A stretch of DNA of 5,974 bases, taken from positions 1-5,974 of the forward strand of contig JAKSRN010000119.1 of NCBI GenBank assembly GCA_024403585.1, written 5' to 3'. Numbering within the stretch: position 1 is the stretch's first letter; each line of letters begins with the position of its first letter. Origin of the DNA: Lachnospiraceae bacterium. GTDB lineage: Bacteria; Bacillota; Clostridia; Lachnospirales; Lachnospiraceae. Both the position numbers and the translations under genes were made by a program. Positions 1 to 5,699 of this stretch are shown here, piece after piece. Below the pieces are notes generated by a model. It made no database searches, had not been told where the DNA came from, and worked only from the letters and a program-made list of their open reading frames with translations.

Positions 1-14
1 TGATAAAATGCTTA

Positions 15-74
15 ATGGAAAAGAAATAAAACTATGGAAAAGTAATAACAAACAAGGAAGTAACTATGGAAAAG
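15..74 (+). repeat. Three direct copies of the ATGGAAAAG start region
   Basis: ATGGAAAAG occurs at 15-23, 34-42 and 66-74; the last copy is the real start of the transporter. ACTATGGAAAAG is exact at 31-42 and 63-74. The upstream copies read Met-Glu-Lys-Lys-stop (15-29) and Met-Glu-Lys-stop (34-45). Only the third has a good ribosome binding site (AAGGAAG, 54-60). This looks like short tandem duplication of the initiation region. A regulatory role for the minimal ORFs is possible but unsupported. Confidence 0.5.
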
Positions 75-953
75 AAAACAACCACCCCAGCCCTTATGAT
101 GCTGGGCTCAATGCTGATCTTTGGAACGATTGGTATCTTCAGAAGATACATTCCCCTTCCATCAGCCATGCTTGCCTGCGTAAGAGGTCTTCTGGGAGGA
201 AGCTTTCTTCTGTTGGTGGTGCTGGCCAAAGGAAAGGGGTTTCATTGGAATCTGACAAAGAAACAGTTCCTTCTCCTGTGTGTGACAGGTGTGGCACTGG
301 GACTGAACTGGATGCTTCTCTTTGAAGCATTCAATTATACATCCATCGCTGTAGCAACTCTTTGTTATTATATGGAGCCAACAACTGTAATTTTGTTATC
401 ACCACTTCTTTTCAAAGAGAAGCTGTCGGCAAAAAAACTTGTGTGTGTAGTGATCTCCGTGATTGGTATCGCGCTTGTTTCAGGAATTGCTGATATTGAG
501 GGAATCACTTCCGCAGATCTGAAAGGAATTCTCTTTGGTCTGGCGGCGGCAGCTCTTTATTCTACCGTTGTGATCATGAACAAAAAGAATCCGGTGGATG
601 ATGCTTATGGTAAAACCATTGTTCAGCTCTTTGCTGCAGCAGTGGTGCTTCTTCCTTATATCCTGCTGACTGCAGATTTTGGCAGCATCAGTCTGGATGG
701 AAGAGCATGGGTCATGATCTTGATCGTTGGTATTGTTCATACAGGTGTTGCTTACGCCCTGTATTTTGGCTGCATGCACCAGTTGAAATCTCAGACTGTT
801 GCGGTTATGAGCTATCTGGATCCGGTATCGGCCATCTTTCTCTCAGCTATTTTCCTGAACGAGCCGCTTACTCTGCTGGTGGCGGTTGGTGCCTTTATGG
901 TACTTGGAGCAGCATTGTTTAGTGAACTGGGACCGCTGAAGAAAAGATATTAA
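66..953 (+). CDS. EamA/DMT superfamily transporter, ten predicted helices
   Basis: This 295-residue inner-membrane protein belongs to the drug/metabolite transporter superfamily (EamA, RhaT/RarD-like), whose members usually move small metabolites across the membrane; the substrate cannot be read here. Two EamA repeats are visible at about residues 8-141 and 152-286, each with five hydrophobic segments. The internal duplication shows in matching segments: YMEPTTVILLSPLLFKEKL (102-120) and YLDPVSAIFLSAIFLNEPL (250-268). The stretch LNWMLLFEAFNYTSIAVATL (80-99) is typical of the first repeat. Length is normal for the family. The start at 66 is set by AAGGAAG (54-60) five bases upstream. Two other ATGGAAAAG copies lie upstream at 15 and 34, but they stop after four and three codons. 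The gene is separated from pspC by 168 bases and is probably its own transcription unit. The family call is firm and the substrate unknown. Confidence 0.9.
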   Translation: MEKKTTTPALMMLGSMLIFGTIGIFRRYIPLPSAMLACVRGLLGGSFLLLVVLAKGKGFHWNLTKKQFLLLCVTGVALGLNWMLLFEAFNYTSIAVATLCYYMEPTTVILLSPLLFKEKLSAKKLVCVVISVIGIALVSGIADIEGITSADLKGILFGLAAAALYSTVVIMNKKNPVDDAYGKTIVQLFAAAVVLLPYILLTADFGSISLDGRAWVMILIVGIVHTGVAYALYFGCMHQLKSQTVAVMSYLDPVSAIFLSAIFLNEPLTLLVAVGAFMVLGAALFSELGPLKKRY

Positions 954-989
954 TATATCTTAGAACTATTGGTTTTGAAGGGGATTTGT

Positions 990-1009
990 GCAGGTTTAAA
1001 GAAACCTGC
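990..1009. other. 8-bp perfect inverted repeat, operator or RNA hairpin
   Basis: GCAGGTTT (990-997) and AAACCTGC (1002-1009) form a perfect 8-bp stem around the loop AAAG. No T tract follows, since the next bases are CAGATATAG, so it is not a standard intrinsic terminator for the transporter gene 36 bases upstream. It could be a weak or factor-assisted terminator, or a dimer operator in front of the 35-bp repeats and pspC. Confidence 0.45.
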
Positions 1010-1010
1010 C

Positions 1011-1080
1011 AGATATAGCACATAAAGATCACTAAGTAAATATATAGATATAGCATATATAGATCACAAAGTAAATTTAT
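1011..1080. repeat. Two tandem 35-bp repeats upstream of the pspC gene
   Basis: Unit 1 is 1011-1045 and unit 2 is 1046-1080, abutting with no spacer. They match at 31 of 35 positions, differing at offsets 11, 15, 23 and 32. The shared core includes AGATATAGCA at the start and AGATCAC followed by AAGTAAA in the second half. The array ends at a TATAAA (1078-1083) that could be a -10 element lacking a recognisable -35. That is the arrangement expected if a regulator bound to the repeats recruits polymerase. The repeats are seen directly; the regulatory role is inferred. Confidence 0.6.
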
Positions 1081-1121
1081 AAATACTCATGTAAAGACGA
1101 ACAAACAAGGAGGACATAATT

Positions 1122-1391
1122 ATGTTATTACACAGTATTGCAGGTATTTTTGGATTTGTAATCTGGCTTGTCATTATTCTCGCGATAGTGGCATTCCTGA
1201 GATGGAGCGGACTGAATCTTCATAAAAGCCGCTATAACAAAAAACTGGCCGGTGTATGTGGCGGAATCGGTGAGAGTCTTGGTATTGACCCAACCATAAT
1301 CCGTATCATCTGGGCAGTGATCACGATTTATGGCGGAAGTGGCATTCTTGCTTATATTCTTGCATGTCTGATCCTGCCGGAAGGATATTAA
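1122..1391 (+). CDS. PspC-domain small membrane protein
   Basis: This 89-residue protein carries a PspC domain at about residues 36-88, with the characteristic run KLAGVCGGIGESLGIDPTII (41-60) followed by RIIWAVITIYGGSGILAYIL (61-80) and LILPEG. In Gram-negative bacteria PspC is part of the phage-shock envelope-stress response. In Firmicutes such proteins often accompany envelope-stress two-component systems, though none is visible here. The N terminus (about 6-26) is an additional hydrophobic helix ahead of the domain, so two or more membrane segments are expected. The start at 1122 has a near-perfect AAGGAGG (1107-1113) eight bases upstream. It is the first gene of a cluster with the DUF3786 gene (27 bases downstream) and a membrane protein. 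The 35-bp tandem repeats lie directly upstream. The domain call is strong; the stress role is inferred from family knowledge. Confidence 0.9.
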   Translation: MLLHSIAGIFGFVIWLVIILAIVAFLRWSGLNLHKSRYNKKLAGVCGGIGESLGIDPTIIRIIWAVITIYGGSGILAYILACLILPEGY

Positions 1392-1418
1392 ACACAAGAA
1401 AGCCGAGGTATATATACT

Positions 1419-2033
1419 ATGCCAATGGATATGAAAAAAACAAAAGATGAGATCCAATGGGAGATGGTCACCAACCGTTTCCTTTCCTATGATCAGGAGC
1501 AGATCATCAGAATCTTTGATCTGGATCATGACGAAGAGAATCTCTACATCGATTTCATGGGAAGAAGATACAGGATCGGAAGAAAAACCGGCCTGATGTT
1601 TGATGGCGATCGCCAGGCAAGTCTGGATGAGACTGTATCTGTCTATGAACTTCTGACCAATTCCGATCATAAGCCTTTTCTTACCGGAAAATGGGAATCC
1701 ATCGCATCTCTCTGCACCAATACAACAGATACTTCTCTGGGAAGATATATCGATTATCTGAAACCTTTTAATGAGGATGCTGAACTGATGCAGAAAACCC
1801 TCCTGGAGATGGGGGCAGTGCCTGCGTCTAAAGGAGATGTAAGTGCTATCCTTACGATTTATCCGAACATTCCTGTATGGATCCAGTACTGGGTTGCGGA
1901 TGATGAGTTCCCGGCATCGGTACAGTTCCTTTTTGACGGTGGGATTGCAGATCATTACAGATGGTCCCTGCTTTGGAACCTGATGACTATGATTACCGAC
2001 CGTATGTTAGAAACAGCCGGATTAAGCGACTGA
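1419..2033 (+). CDS. DUF3786 domain-containing protein
   Basis: This is a predicted soluble cytoplasmic protein of 204 residues with no signal peptide or membrane helix. I assign it to DUF3786 from the C-terminal signature YPNIPVWIQYWVADDEF (148-164) continuing to PASVQFLFD (165-173), followed by a helical tail (about 178-200). An N-terminal part with DFMGRRYRIGRKTG (45-58) also fits the family layout. DUF3786 is a domain of unknown function found in many anaerobes; some relatives are associated with corrinoid proteins. This copy has one cysteine (C99), so a cysteine-based metal cluster is unlikely. ATG 1419 follows GAGG (1405-1408) by ten bases; ATGs at 1425 and 1431 are in frame and cannot be excluded. 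Spacing of 27 bases from pspC and 16 bases to the next gene indicates one operon. Confidence 0.8.
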   Translation: MPMDMKKTKDEIQWEMVTNRFLSYDQEQIIRIFDLDHDEENLYIDFMGRRYRIGRKTGLMFDGDRQASLDETVSVYELLTNSDHKPFLTGKWESIASLCTNTTDTSLGRYIDYLKPFNEDAELMQKTLLEMGAVPASKGDVSAILTIYPNIPVWIQYWVADDEFPASVQFLFDGGIADHYRWSLLWNLMTMITDRMLETAGLSD

Positions 2034-2049
2034 GTGAGGAGACCAGAGT

Positions 2050-2412
2050 ATGGCAGGCTTCTATTTTATATTTCTTCAGATTTTCTTGTCTGTGGGAATG
2101 ATTCGAATTGCTTTTATGGATGTCTTTAAGTCCTCGTTTCATTATAATGGCATCAATCCTGATGGCAATCAGATCACAGAAACAGTGACAAATGCTTCCA
2201 ATATGATAGACAGACTCTCTTCAAGTGGATACGGGTTTCTGCCTGTCTTGTTGATCATTCTGCTTGGAATCTCAGCGCTGACAGCCTTCCTCTCTCTTTT
2301 TCTGGGAGAGGTCAAAGTGATCACCGTTGGAAGCAAAATCGTATGGGTAGTCAGCATGCTCCTCTTTGTTGTTTGTTTTATCATGGCAGCAAAGACCGGG
2401 GCACGTTATTGA
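2050..2412 (+). CDS. Hypothetical membrane protein, three predicted helices
   Basis: I do not recognise this 120-residue protein. Hydrophobic segments lie at about 3-24, 62-85 and 92-113. They are separated by a polar region (about 26-60) rich in Asn, Ser and Thr with no catalytic motif, and a short linker LGEVKVITVGSK (85-96). No cysteine pair or metal motif is present in the polar region. Start 2050 has GAGGAG (2036-2041) eight bases upstream, which overlaps the end of the preceding gene's trailer. The 16-base spacing makes it the third gene of the pspC/DUF3786 operon, so an envelope-associated role is a reasonable guess. No clear intrinsic terminator follows within 100 bases; the stem-loop at 2452-2505 is the nearest candidate. 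Confidence 0.75.
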   Translation: MAGFYFIFLQIFLSVGMIRIAFMDVFKSSFHYNGINPDGNQITETVTNASNMIDRLSSSGYGFLPVLLIILLGISALTAFLSLFLGEVKVITVGSKIVWVVSMLLFVVCFIMAAKTGARY

Positions 2413-2451
2413 AGACGATTAGCATTCCCAAGATCGTAAAGATGCAGGAAG

Positions 2452-2505
2452 GAGTCAGGGGACACATCAAAATTCGGGATGCGTTTTCGAACCATTTTCT
2501 GACTC
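2452..2505. repeat. Palindromic intergenic element, possibly REP-like
   Basis: GAGTCAG (2452-2458) pairs perfectly with CTGACTC (2499-2505). Inside, AAAATTCG (2469-2476) pairs with CGAA (2488-2491) plus TTTT (2495-2498), with a three-base bulge CCA. The outline GAGTCAGGGGAC to CTGACTC resembles dispersed palindromic repeats I recall from clostridial genomes, but I cannot verify copy number. It could also act as a weak terminator for the pspC cluster, since the following ATTCATTTTG is T-rich but not a clean T tract. Confidence 0.35.
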
Positions 2506-2512
2506 ATTCATT

Positions 2513-2541
2513 TTGACATTACCTGCAAAAAGGATTAATAT
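2513..2541 (+). promoter_or_regulatory. Sigma-A type promoter for the cysteine-rich small gene
   Basis: A perfect -35 TTGACA (2513-2518) is followed by a 17-base spacer and TAATAT (2536-2541, four of six consensus positions). Initiation would fall near 2548, giving a leader of about 24 bases that keeps the whole AGGAGGA ribosome binding site (2558-2564). This is the clearest promoter in the window. Confidence 0.75.
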
Positions 2542-2557
2542 TGAACTATCTTGATTC

Positions 2558-2564
2558 AGGAGGA
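2558..2564 (+). promoter_or_regulatory. Ribosome binding site fixing the start at 2572
   Basis: AGGAGGA lies seven bases before ATG 2572. A longer reading from TTG 2551 would place this site inside the coding region and has no site of its own, so the short form is preferred. Confidence 0.85.
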
Positions 2565-2571
2565 AATTATT

Positions 2572-2742
2572 ATGGAAAATTGTAAAGCATGTTCCAACAC
2601 ACATCCATGTACATGCCCTCACGTAGATTGCGAGCGTCATGGACATTGCTGTGATTGTGTTGCATTTCACAGAGATGAAAAAGGCGGACTTCCAATGTGT
2701 TTTAAAGTTGCTGGGATTGAGGCTGTAGAGAAAAAAGCCTAA
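2572..2742 (+). CDS. Cysteine-rich small protein, probable metal-binding
   Basis: This 56-residue protein has nine cysteines (4, 7, 13, 15, 20, 26, 27, 29, 43) and five histidines (11, 17, 23, 25, 33). The pattern is CxxC, then CxC, then CERHGHCCDC (20-29), then HR (33-34) and LPMCF (40-44). The arrangement suggests zinc binding or an iron-sulfur type site. It resembles the small clostridial cysteine-rich proteins annotated as DUFs (DUF6485-like from memory, not confirmed). There is no signal peptide or membrane segment, so it is probably cytoplasmic. The gene stands alone, with its own strong promoter (2513-2541) and a strong terminator (2791-2828), so it is a monocistronic unit that could be highly expressed. 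The function is unknown. Confidence 0.85.
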   Translation: MENCKACSNTHPCTCPHVDCERHGHCCDCVAFHRDEKGGLPMCFKVAGIEAVEKKA

Positions 2743-2785
2743 ATTCACGCGAGCGTGCACTTGGCTCGTTGCCATCGCGTAAATT
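2742..2785 (+). other. Compound stem-loop just after the cysteine-rich gene
   Basis: ACGCGA (2747-2752) pairs with TCGCGT (2775-2780). The stem extends outward through a C-A mismatch to AATT (2742-2745) with AATT (2782-2785). Stacked directly inside is TGGC (2762-2765) with GCCA (2771-2774). Competing stems exist: CACGC (2746-2750) with GCGTG (2753-2757), and CGAGC (2750-2754) with GCTCG (2764-2768). No T tract follows it directly; the true terminator begins at 2791. It may be a 3' UTR stabiliser or a dispersed repeat. Confidence 0.4.
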
Positions 2786-2790
2786 ATTGA

Positions 2791-2828
2791 GGCAGTCAAA
2801 AACGAGTTTCGTTTTTGGCTGCCTTTTC
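2791..2828 (+). terminator. Strong intrinsic terminator
   Basis: GGCAGTCAAAAACGA (2791-2805) pairs with TCGTTTTTGGCTGCC (2809-2823) across a three-base loop GTT. This gives a 15-bp stem with a single T-G wobble, followed by TTTTCT (2824-2829). It ends the cysteine-rich gene's transcript. Its end is only about 32 bases before the next start codon (2860). Confidence 0.9.
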
Positions 2829-2843
2829 TAGAATACATATAAA
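2815..2843 (+). promoter_or_regulatory. Possible promoter overlapping the terminator
   Basis: TTGGCT (2815-2820, four of six -35 positions) lies in the descending arm of the terminator. After exactly 17 bases comes TATAAA (2838-2843, five of six -10 positions). Initiation near 2850 would remove part of the GAGGG ribosome binding site (2848-2852), which argues against it or implies a near-leaderless message. Read-through of the terminator is the alternative for expressing the downstream gene. Confidence 0.3.
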
Positions 2844-2847
2844 AAGT

Positions 2848-2852
2848 GAGGG
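2848..2852 (+). promoter_or_regulatory. Ribosome binding site fixing the start at 2860
   Basis: GAGGG lies seven bases before ATG 2860. An in-frame TTG at 2815 would start inside the terminator stem and has no ribosome binding site, so the 2860 start is preferred. Confidence 0.75.
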
Positions 2853-2859
2853 TTTGAGT

Positions 2860-3552
2860 ATGGCTATTGAAGTAATTAAAATTAATGACACCACCTGGCG
2901 ATTTGAAGACAATGAGCGTGTTCGTTTTTTCCTGCTGACAGGCGAGGAGAAGGCACTTCTGATCGATAGCGGAATGACCGTGGAGAATGCAAGAGATCTG
3001 GCAGAAGAACTGACAGATCTGCCGCTGATGCTGATCAATACCCATGGCGATCGTGATCACGTAGCTTCCAATCACCAGTTTGATACGTTCTATATGAATC
3101 CTGCAGAGGAGGAGAATTATTATAAAGTCCAGCACATGACAGGAAACTATCTTCCGGTGGAGGATGGAGATGTGATCGATCTGGGTGGAAGACCACTTAA
3201 GATCATTGCACTTCCGGGACACACACCGGGAAGCATTGCCCTTCTGGATGTGAATGGGAAGATCCTCTTTAGCGGAGATCCTGTCCAGGACGGAATGATC
3301 TTTATGTTCGGACCTCAGAGAAATATGGATCTTTACAGAGAGTCCCTGAAAAAACTGGAAGATATGAAAGACCAGTTTGATGAGATCTATCCATCCCATG
3401 GCTCCTGTCCTGTTAAAGCTGAGCTGATCGGACAGCTCTATCTGGCATCCGGAAATCTTGCTTCCAAAGACTATCCAAGATGGCCAATGGAGTTTTTCGG
3501 AAAACCGGTGCAGTGCGTAGATGTGAAGGTGGCCAAATATCTGATCGACTGA
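2860..3552 (+). CDS. MBL-fold metallo-hydrolase
   Basis: This 230-residue protein is a metallo-beta-lactamase-fold hydrolase of the glyoxalase II-like group and is predicted to be cytoplasmic. Metal-ligand motifs appear in the expected order: THGDRDH (61-67), giving H62, D64, D66 and H67; GHTPGS (120-125) with H121; SGD (138-140) with D140; and SHG (179-181) with H180. The first motif is HxDxDH rather than the classical HxHxDH, a variant seen in some family members that changes one ligand of metal site 1. The remaining ligands are intact, so the enzyme is probably active. The substrate cannot be assigned; thioester, lactone or phosphodiester hydrolysis all occur in the fold. The MATE exporter follows after 29 bases and is probably co-transcribed. 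The terminator upstream leaves little room for a conventional promoter. Confidence 0.9.
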   Translation: MAIEVIKINDTTWRFEDNERVRFFLLTGEEKALLIDSGMTVENARDLAEELTDLPLMLINTHGDRDHVASNHQFDTFYMNPAEEENYYKVQHMTGNYLPVEDGDVIDLGGRPLKIIALPGHTPGSIALLDVNGKILFSGDPVQDGMIFMFGPQRNMDLYRESLKKLEDMKDQFDEIYPSHGSCPVKAELIGQLYLASGNLASKDYPRWPMEFFGKPVQCVDVKVAKYLID

Positions 3553-3581
3553 ATATATTATAGAAGAAAAGAGTAAAACAT

Positions 3582-4952
3582 ATGCGTAAAGCAGATAACA
3601 AACAATCACATTATGAACGGATGACCACCGCCAAAGAAGGACCACTGATCGTCAAGATGGCGATCCCAAGTATCGTCACCATGCTGGTTACGAATGTCTA
3701 TAATATGGCGGATACAGCATTTGTAGGGAAGCTGGGAACTTCTGCCAGCGGTGCTGTTGGAATTGTGTTTGGATTCATGGGAATCCTGCAGGCAATCGGA
3801 TTCCTCTTCGGACAGGGTTCCGGAAGTATCCTCTCCAGAGCATTGGGAGGGAAGGATCAGGAAGGGGCAAACAGAGCAGCCTCCACAGGTCTTTTCTTTT
3901 CAGGATTTTTCAGCATTGTAGCCATGATCCTGTGCTTTATTTTCCTGGATCCGCTGGTGCATTTCCTGGGAAGTACGGATACGATCGCTCCATACGCGAA
4001 AACCTATATTTCCTATATTCTGGTGGCGGCGCCTTTCATTGTAACCAGCTTTACCATGAATAACATTCTCCGATTTGAGGGAAGGGCACTGCTTGGCACA
4101 ATGGGTCTTATGACAGGAGGTATTCTGAATATCATCGGTGATGCCATTCTTATGTTTGGCTTCCACATGGGAATTGCCGGAGCAGGTCTTTCTACCTGTA
4201 TCTCTCAGATCATCAGTTTTATTATCCTTGTCAGTATGTTTGTCCGTGGTAAATCCCAGATTAAGATCGCTCCTAAATATATCCATCTGAACCTTGGCTT
4301 CTTCAGCGATATTGTGGGAACCGGTCTTCCGAGTCTGATCCGTCAGGGTCTTAACAGTCTGGCTGTTATTGTCCTGAATATGGAAGCTGCCGTCTATGGA
4401 GATGCGGCTATTGCAGCCATGAGTATTGTCTCCAGGATCGTCTTCTTTGTATTTTCCATCTCACTGGGAGTGGGACAGGGATACCAGCCCGTGTGCGGCT
4501 TTAATTATGGAGCAAAGAAATATGACAGAGTGAGAAATGCCTTCCGTTTTTCTTTCGTGGTAGGAGAATGTGCCATGATCCTGCTTTCAGGAATCGCATT
4601 CTTCTTCTCAGGAAATCTGATCGGGATCTTCAGGGATGATCCCCTTGTTATAGAGATCGGAACCAGAGCCCTGCGTCTGCAGCTCTTCTCCCATCTGGCC
4701 ACCCCATTGTGTGTCGTGACAGAGATGACCCTGCAGAGTACAGGAAGAAAATTACAGGCTTCTCTTTTGTCTTCTTTGAAGAGCGGAGTGATCTTTATCC
4801 CGCTGCTTCTGTTCCTGGCAGCAGTCAGAGGCTTGAGCGGAATTCAGGAGGCGCAGCCATTGACAAATGTTCTTGTATTGCTGCCGTCGCTCTATTGCAT
4901 GTTCCGCTTCTTCCAAAGTCTCAATGACACAGGAACTGAGCATAAAGAATGA
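3582..4952 (+). CDS. MATE family efflux transporter
   Basis: This 456-residue multidrug and toxic compound extrusion protein has about twelve hydrophobic segments, the normal size for the family. MATE proteins export cationic drugs, metabolites or toxins using a Na+ or H+ gradient. Family signatures seen are NMADTAFVGKLG (41-52) in the first helix, GQGSGSILSRALG (77-89), the region around NIIGDAILMFGF (183-194) leading to MGIAGAGLST (196-205), and VGQGYQPVCGFNYGAKKYDR (297-316) in the second half. The overall style is closest to MepA/NorM-like clostridial exporters. ATG 3582 has only a weak purine-rich stretch (AAGAAAAGAG, 3564-3573) upstream. That suggests modest initiation or coupling to the MBL gene 29 bases before. 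The next gene begins 102 bases downstream. The substrate is unknown. Confidence 0.93.
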   Translation: MRKADNKQSHYERMTTAKEGPLIVKMAIPSIVTMLVTNVYNMADTAFVGKLGTSASGAVGIVFGFMGILQAIGFLFGQGSGSILSRALGGKDQEGANRAASTGLFFSGFFSIVAMILCFIFLDPLVHFLGSTDTIAPYAKTYISYILVAAPFIVTSFTMNNILRFEGRALLGTMGLMTGGILNIIGDAILMFGFHMGIAGAGLSTCISQIISFIILVSMFVRGKSQIKIAPKYIHLNLGFFSDIVGTGLPSLIRQGLNSLAVIVLNMEAAVYGDAAIAAMSIVSRIVFFVFSISLGVGQGYQPVCGFNYGAKKYDRVRNAFRFSFVVGECAMILLSGIAFFFSGNLIGIFRDDPLVIEIGTRALRLQLFSHLATPLCVVTEMTLQSTGRKLQASLLSSLKSGVIFIPLLLFLAAVRGLSGIQEAQPLTNVLVLLPSLYCMFRFFQSLNDTGTEHKE

Positions 4953-5041
4953 TAGAATACAGGATGGATGATAGATTCCAGACTATATCAACAATGGATA
5001 TCGTCAGAATGAAGAATACCCGTCAGAATGCAGGACGGTGG

Positions 5042-5047
5042 AAAGGA
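5042..5047 (+). promoter_or_regulatory. Ribosome binding site fixing the start at 5055
   Basis: AAAGGA lies seven bases before ATG 5055. An in-frame ATG at 5028 has no purine-rich site before it and would add nine residues absent from the family's usual N terminus. That ATG sits in the loop of a small hairpin, CCGTC (5020-5024) with GACGG (5034-5038). Confidence 0.75.
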
Positions 5048-5054
5048 TAAGAAT

Positions 5055-5699
5055 ATGACACAATACGAAAGAATGGTCGCAGGCCTCATCTACGATCCCG
5101 GCGATGAAGAAATCCTGGCTGAGCAGATGCCCTATGGTGAGAAACTCTGGGCCTTCAATCAGCTGAAACCTTCCCAGATGGAAGAGAAAACAAAATATAT
5201 GAAAGAAGTATTTGCAGAGTGCGGCGAGAATAATTATATCGAGCTGCCGTTTCGCGCAAACTGGGGCGGACATCATCTGCATTTTGGAAGTGGCATCTAT
5301 GCCAATTTCAATCTGACCGTTGTGGATGACGGCCACATTTACGTGGGAGACAAAGTAATGTTTGGTCCTAACGTAACCATCGCCACAGCAAACCATCCGC
5401 TGGATCCGGAACTGCGCGGAAGAGGACTCCAGTACAACAAGGATGTCCATATCGGAGAGAATGCCTGGATCGGCGGCAACACCCTGATCGTTCCCGGCGT
5501 AAAGATCGGGAAGCATGCTGTCATCGGCGGTGGAAGTGTCGTTACAAAAGACATTCCTGACAATGTGATCGCTGCAGGAAATCCATGTCGTGTGATTCGC
5601 GAAGTAGGAGAGCATGACAGAGAGTACTTCTACAAAGATGAGAAGATCGACTGGGAAAATCTGATCACGCATAAGCATACCCCTTCCTCGATGTCGTGA
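5055..5699 (+). CDS. Sugar O-acetyltransferase (maltose/galactoside type)
   Basis: This 214-residue enzyme is of the LacA/Maa type and transfers acetyl from acetyl-CoA to a sugar hydroxyl in the cytoplasm. The N-terminal maltose-acetyltransferase helical domain (about 3-56) is followed by a left-handed beta-helix of hexapeptide repeats (about 75-180), clearest in VHIGENAWIGGNTLIVPGVK (131-150) and IGKHAVIGGGSVVTKD (151-166). The catalytic His is H114 in the TANHPLDPELRGRG segment (111-124). NPCRVIRE (176-183) closes the fold. The family core ends at about residue 195-200. Residues 203-214 are encoded by one side of the structured element at 5662-5785, and the stop TGA (5697-5699) lies in its apical loop. 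The next gene is a GH4 glycosidase, which fits a sugar-use context. The exact sugar is unknown. Confidence 0.92.
   Translation: MTQYERMVAGLIYDPGDEEILAEQMPYGEKLWAFNQLKPSQMEEKTKYMKEVFAECGENNYIELPFRANWGGHHLHFGSGIYANFNLTVVDDGHIYVGDKVMFGPNVTIATANHPLDPELRGRGLQYNKDVHIGENAWIGGNTLIVPGVKIGKHAVIGGGSVVTKDIPDNVIAAGNPCRVIREVGEHDREYFYKDEKIDWENLITHKHTPSSMS

Noticed and set aside
1128..1955. Antisense open frame of 275 codons on the - strand
   Set aside because: It covers the PspC and DUF3786 genes in reverse and shows no domain or ribosome binding site.
2409..2516. Short frame after the three-helix gene, from TTG 2409 or ATG 2442
   Set aside because: It runs through the palindromic element, has no well-placed ribosome binding site and resembles no protein I know.
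2467..3645. Long antisense open frame of 392 codons on the - strand
   Set aside because: It runs opposite the cysteine-rich gene, the terminator and the MBL gene, all of which have clear motifs. Its translation shows no recognisable domain. It is a reading-frame shadow despite its length.
5002..5038. Direct repeat CGTCAGAATG (5002-5011 and 5021-5030) and related AGAAT-CAGGA words before the acetyltransferase
   Set aside because: The copies are short, irregularly spaced and without associated promoter elements, so chance similarity is likely.
5004..5678. Antisense open frame of 224 codons on the - strand
   Set aside because: It is a shadow of the acetyltransferase, whose hexapeptide repeats and catalytic His are unmistakable.
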